A DNA stretch of 64,000 bases, taken from assembly GCF_902499335.1 (NCBI RefSeq), contig NZ_CABVQK010000006.1, positions 310,001-374,000 of the forward strand, in the 5' to 3' direction. Shown one piece after another: positions 60,586-64,000 of the stretch. The position numbers and the translations under genes were made by a program. The DNA comes from Burkholderia lata. GTDB taxonomy: Bacteria; Pseudomonadota; Gammaproteobacteria; Burkholderiales; Burkholderiaceae. Within the stretch, counting starts at the first letter, position 1. The number at the start of each line of letters is the position of its first letter. Under the pieces are notes generated by a model. It searched no databases, was not told the DNA's origin, and worked only from the letters and a program-made list of their open reading frames with translations.

Positions 60586-62453
60586 ATCGCGGGCCGCCTG
60601 CCGATGCGCGCCGGCCAGTGCGCGAGCGTGCCGCGCTGCGCGCTGGTCAGCACGCATTCGGCAAACGCGTTGATCGACACGTGGCGCGCGAAGAACTGTT
60701 CGAGCACCGCGCCGAGCAGGAACGGGCTGTCACCGGAGAACGCATGGTCGTCGACGGTCACGTCGACCTGCACACCGCGCCCGAACATCAGAGGGCCGGA
60801 CGCCGGCAGCCGGCGGAATACCGGCGAGAACGCCACGCGCAACACGCCGTCGATCTGCCGGCGCATTGCGGCGTCGGCCGGGTCGGCGTGCAGACCGAGC
60901 AGTTCGCGTAGCGCATGCGCGCCTTCGTCGTCGTCGAGATCGGTCAGCGTGTGGCGTGCGAGCCCGAGATGGCGGATCAGCCGCCACGCGGTTTGCGCGT
61001 CGGCGATCGGCGGGCGCGGCCGCGACGGGCCGCGGATCGCGACGATGCTTTCGACGGGGGCCGACACGCGCAGCGTGAACGTGTTCGCGTCGCCGGGCGG
61101 CTGCAGCAGCACGAGATCGCGGTTCGTGCACAGCGTATCGGCCGCCAGGTAGCGCATCGTCTCGTCGTACGGCGCGCACTGGCTGTCGACGAGCGACACG
61201 TAGGTTTCGCTGCCGACGTAGCCGGTGCGCGTGCCGCTCGCGCGCGCCTGTGAGGAGACGAGCCTCGGTTCGCGCCGCACCGTGTAGTACGCGCCATGGT
61301 TACCGTCGTCGCTCGCGAACGACGCATGAAACGGCCGGAATTCGCGCGACCGGCCGTCGTCGCGCTGCTCGCTCGCGAGCCGCTGCACCGCATAGACCTC
61401 GTAGTCGAGCGGCCGGCTGCGATCGACGACGACATGGTGCTCACGCGCGCCCGGTTGCAGCGGAATGCGGTCGGCGCGGCGCGCGAACAGGTTCACGGCC
61501 GGCGTGCAGTTGAGCGCGAGGTGTTTCGCGCTGACGGCCGCTTCGAGCGCCGCGTCGTGGCGGTCGAACAGCACGGTCAGCTCGAATTCGTCGCCGGTCG
61601 CGCGCGCGAGCGCGGCACGCAGCCCGCCGATGCTGAAGAACAGGAAGCGCGCCGGGAACGCGAAATACTCGCGCAGCAGCCGGTAGCCGTGGAAGCTGCG
61701 GCCGTCGTCGGGCAGGATCGCCTGCGCGGGATCGAAGCCTTCGTGGACGATCTCGTCCGCGTCGAGCGTATGCAGCCAGCGCGGCGGCTGCGACGGATCG
61801 TGGCACACGACGCCGAGCGCATGCGCGGCGATCAGTTCGAGCAGGTGCAGCGCGTCGCGCTCGGGGCCCGCGAGATGGAACGTCAGCCGGTCGAGCGGCA
61901 ACTGGGCAAGTTTGGCGCCACCGCGCGCCTTCAGCCGGATGCGTAGTGCGCCGCGCACGTCCTGCCGCGCGGCGAAGGCGCCACGCGGCAGCCACGACGG
62001 CGCACCGGTGACGGTCGCATCGGTCAGTTCGAGCGGCCACAGCGTCAGGTCATGCGCGGTGCGGAATTCGCATGCGGTCTGCTCGGACGCTGCTGGACGC
62101 GCGCGCAGCGCGGTGCCGGCCGGCAGCCGCCAGCCTTGCGCGAGGCTGCCTTCGTTCAGCATCGGCGCGAACCGCACGATCGCCATCGACGGCAGCGGCG
62201 CGATATAGCCGGGATACACCGCATCGAGCAGCGCCTGCGTGAAGCGCGGAAACTCGGCGTCCATCTTGAGCTGCACGCGCGCGGTGAGGAAGCTGAAGCC
62301 TTCGAGCAGCCGCTCGACGTACGGATCGGGCGGCCCCGATTCATTGAGCCGCAGCCGCGCGGCGACCTTCGGGAACTGCTGCGCGAATTCGCCGCCGAGC
62401 TCGCGCAGGTACGCGAGTTCGCGGTTGTAGTAGTCGAGCAGGCGCGTATCCAT
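60582..62453 (-). CDS. tssF: T6SS baseplate protein TssF
   Basis: 623 residues. LLDYYNRELAYLRELGGEFAQQFPKVA at the start, DPYVERLLEGFSFLTARVQLKMDAEFP after it and a long strand-rich body are diagnostic of TssF. It forms the baseplate with TssG, TssE and TssK. Length is normal for the family. It follows tssE by four bases. Confidence 0.94.
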   Translation of the reverse strand: MDTRLLDYYNRELAYLRELGGEFAQQFPKVAARLRLNESGPPDPYVERLLEGFSFLTARVQLKMDAEFPRFTQALLDAVYPGYIAPLPSMAIVRFAPMLNEGSLAQGWRLPAGTALRARPAASEQTACEFRTAHDLTLWPLELTDATVTGAPSWLPRGAFAARQDVRGALRIRLKARGGAKLAQLPLDRLTFHLAGPERDALHLLELIAAHALGVVCHDPSQPPRWLHTLDADEIVHEGFDPAQAILPDDGRSFHGYRLLREYFAFPARFLFFSIGGLRAALARATGDEFELTVLFDRHDAALEAAVSAKHLALNCTPAVNLFARRADRIPLQPGAREHHVVVDRSRPLDYEVYAVQRLASEQRDDGRSREFRPFHASFASDDGNHGAYYTVRREPRLVSSQARASGTRTGYVGSETYVSLVDSQCAPYDETMRYLAADTLCTNRDLVLLQPPGDANTFTLRVSAPVESIVAIRGPSRPRPPIADAQTAWRLIRHLGLARHTLTDLDDDEGAHALRELLGLHADPADAAMRRQIDGVLRVAFSPVFRRLPASGPLMFGRGVQVDVTVDDHAFSGDSPFLLGAVLEQFFARHVSINAFAECVLTSAQRGTLAHWPARIGRRPAI

Positions 62454-62457
62454 CGCG

Positions 62458-63006
62458 TCAGGCCCCCGTCACCGATTGCAGCGACATCGCGCCCGTTTCG
62501 AGATCGAGGTCGGAGCGCAGCACGAATTCGAGCGGATGCGGGATCGACCACAGCGTGCCGCGAATCTCGAACAGCAGCACGTTGTGGCGCCGCTCGCCGG
62601 CGCGGCCGCCGGGTGCGTCGATCACGCTGCGGACGTCGACGCTGTCGGGCGCGATGCGCGGCTCGAAGCGGATGATCGCGTCACGGATCGATGCCTCGAC
62701 CGACATCCGCTCGACGCCCGACATCGGCTTGCCGACGAGCGGCCGCATCCCGTAGTTGAGCACCGACGCCTGCGCGCGCGGGAACGCCGACCAGTCGACG
62801 AAGCCGTCCTCGGCGTTGCGCGTGTTGAGCAGCCACGCGAGATCGCGCAGCACGGCCGCGCGCAGGCGTTCGGTGCCGATCCACTGCGCGCCGGGCGCTT
62901 CGGTCGCGCGCTGCGGCGTGTCGTCGGTGAGCCGGTCGAGCAGCGCGGGCTGGAGCCGGTCGCGCAGGCTACGCTCCCGGCCGTCGCGGGTTCGCGGGTC
63001 GTCCAT
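62458..63006 (-). CDS. tssE: T6SS baseplate protein TssE (gp25-like)
   Basis: 182 residues. RDRLQPALLDRLTDD at the start, a gp25-like segment (VLRDLAWLLNTRN) and VLNYGMRPLVGKPMSG are typical of TssE. It is homologous to phage gpW, so this window has both the phage and the secretion version. Position between hcp and tssF is standard. Confidence 0.92.
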   Translation of the reverse strand: MDDPRTRDGRERSLRDRLQPALLDRLTDDTPQRATEAPGAQWIGTERLRAAVLRDLAWLLNTRNAEDGFVDWSAFPRAQASVLNYGMRPLVGKPMSGVERMSVEASIRDAIIRFEPRIAPDSVDVRSVIDAPGGRAGERRHNVLLFEIRGTLWSIPHPLEFVLRSDLDLETGAMSLQSVTGA

Positions 63007-63022
63007 GGTCGTCTCCGCGCCG

Positions 63023-63514
63023 TCACATCTCGGTGTTTTCCTTGATGTTCCAGCCGACGGTCACCTCCGCGCCCTTGCCGCCGTTGTCGTTCTGCTGCCA
63101 GTACTGCTTCTTCACCTTCGCGGCCTGGAAGCCGTAGTGCATCATCAGGCGGTCGGCGACGTCGCCCGGATCGATGCCCGCGACCTGCGCGGACGTGACG
63201 AGCACTTCCTGCAGCGTCACGCGCATGAACTCGACCTGCGTGCCGCCCGTCTTGCAGGCGGATATCTCGACCGTCGAAAGGTGCTTGCCGTTCGCACAGT
63301 TCTTGATGATCGCGGGCGCGCCCTTGTCCATGTACGCGGCGACGACGAGATCGTTGAAGCTCGCCTTGCCCGCGTTGCCGCCGCTGCCGCTCGCCATCGC
63401 GCCCGGCTGGCTCGCGCCCCACGTGAACGACTGGATGTCGGTCCAGCCCTTGTGCTGGGCGTCCGCCGATTCGCCGGTCACGCCGTCCACCTTCATAAAC
63501 ATTGCCACGCCCAT
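63023..63514 (-). CDS. hcp: T6SS inner tube protein Hcp (TssD)
   Basis: 163 residues: MFMKVDGVTGESADAQHKGWTDIQSFTWG is the classical Hcp opening. The rest matches the hexameric tube protein with a Gly-rich loop (GSGGNAGK). It stacks into the tube that carries VgrG and effectors. It lies between tssC and tssE. Confidence 0.94.
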   Translation of the reverse strand: MGVAMFMKVDGVTGESADAQHKGWTDIQSFTWGASQPGAMASGSGGNAGKASFNDLVVAAYMDKGAPAIIKNCANGKHLSTVEISACKTGGTQVEFMRVTLQEVLVTSAQVAGIDPGDVADRLMMHYGFQAAKVKKQYWQQNDNGGKGAEVTVGWNIKENTEM

Positions 63515-63585
63515 TGCCGTCTCCGTTTCAGTGCGATGTCAGGATGAATGCCGCGTTGAATGCCGATCGTTGCCTGCTCCGCCGC

Positions 63586-64000
63586 TCACTCGTTGGCCGC
63601 CTTCGCGGTCGGCAGCCGCGAGATGAGCCGCAGCGACACCGTGAGCCCTTCGAGCTGGTAGTGCGGCCGCAGGAAGAATTTCGACGTGTAATAGCCGGGG
63701 TTGTCCTCGACCTCGTCGACGACCACCTGCGCCGCCGCGAGCGGCTTGCGCGCCTTGGTTTCCTGCGACGAATTGATGGGGTCGCCGTCGACGTAGTTCA
63801 TGATCCAGTCGTTCAGCCAGCGCTCCATGTCGTCGCGTTCGCGGAACGAGCCGATCTTGTCGCGCACGATGCACTTCAGGTAATGCGCGAAGCGGCAGCA
63901 CGCGAACAGGTACGGCAGGCGGCCGGACAGCCGTGCGTTCGCGGTCGCGTCGGGATCGTGGTACTCGGCCGGCTGGTACAGCGACTGCGCGCCGATGAAC
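63586..64000 (-). CDS. tssC: T6SS sheath protein TssC (partial, C-terminal part)
   Basis: The frame runs in from the right edge and stops at 63586. LSGRLPYLFACCRFAHYLKCIVRDKIGSF, MERWLNDWIMNYVDGDP and YYTSKFFLRPHYQLEGLTVSLRLISRLP form the conserved end of TssC. Together with TssB it makes the contractile sheath. Its start lies outside the window. It is the furthest-upstream visible gene of the T6SS transcript. Confidence 0.93.
   Translation of the reverse strand, partial: FIGAQSLYQPAEYHDPDATANARLSGRLPYLFACCRFAHYLKCIVRDKIGSFRERDDMERWLNDWIMNYVDGDPINSSQETKARKPLAAAQVVVDEVEDNPGYYTSKFFLRPHYQLEGLTVSLRLISRLPTAKAANE

Noticed and set aside
56935..61152. 1405-codon open frame on the plus strand
   Set aside because: It is antisense to clpV, tssG and tssF, has low-complexity Arg/Ala/His-rich text with no domain, and is a typical high-GC shadow.

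Overview
The window is GC-rich proteobacterial DNA. The genes point to Burkholderia: a P2-like prophage of the kind known from the Burkholderia cepacia complex, a type VI secretion (T6SS) cluster in burkholderial order, and a secreted chitinase. The species and replicon cannot be told from the sequence alone.

Left flank (1-6520). A GH18-type chitinase with an N-terminal chitin-binding module runs off the left edge on the minus strand, behind three TTGGTAT repeats one helical turn apart. Next come remnants of a Tn7-like element (TnsA-like piece fused to the end of a TnsB-like transposase), which cut off a DUF932 gene. Two paralogous zinc-ribbon/glycine-zipper proteins with a 42-residue membrane protein follow. 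An AT-rich pair (lipoprotein plus unknown gene) is interrupted by an IS3-family element whose orfA carries an internal deletion.

Prophage (about 6532-43120, roughly 36.6 kb). The late genes are in P2 order: D, U, T, E/E' (with a visible -1 frameshift site), FII, FI, tail fibre assembly, H, I, J, W, V, S, R, lysis genes, X, L, M, N, O on the minus strand and P, Q on the plus strand, ending at a presumed cos region. The early side has a gpA-type HUH replication initiator, two Ogr-like zinc fingers, a ParB-like protein, a Dam-type methylase, a chain of small overlapping genes and an HTH regulator. No integrase is visible. A 12-bp repeat lies at both prophage ends inside Xer/dif-like sites, suggesting integration by host XerC/XerD. 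Cargo sits in the two places where P2-like phages usually carry it: next to gene D (an SOS-promoter gene and a patatin plus metallo-beta-lactamase-fold pair), and next to cos (HicAB plus a four-helix membrane coiled-coil protein).

Right flank (43126-64000). First is a PspA/DUF2491 membrane-stress operon with a serine-rich repeat protein. Then comes a scrap heap of transposase pieces (TnsB N-terminus, ISNCY-type, IS66). The rest is a T6SS operon read leftwards: tssC (partial), hcp, tssE, tssF, tssG, clpV/tssH, vgrG, a helical-repeat protein and a large Rhs effector. The Rhs protein has a distinct C-terminal toxin module and no co-directional immunity gene before the IS66 scar.

The genes form three systems: a phage with its own replication, lysis and defence-like cargo; a contractile secretion machine delivering the Rhs toxin through VgrG; and a membrane-stress operon. 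The least explained parts are the patatin/MBL pair, the integrase-less Xer-like prophage boundaries, the zinc-ribbon/glycine-zipper cluster and the orphaned Rhs toxin end.
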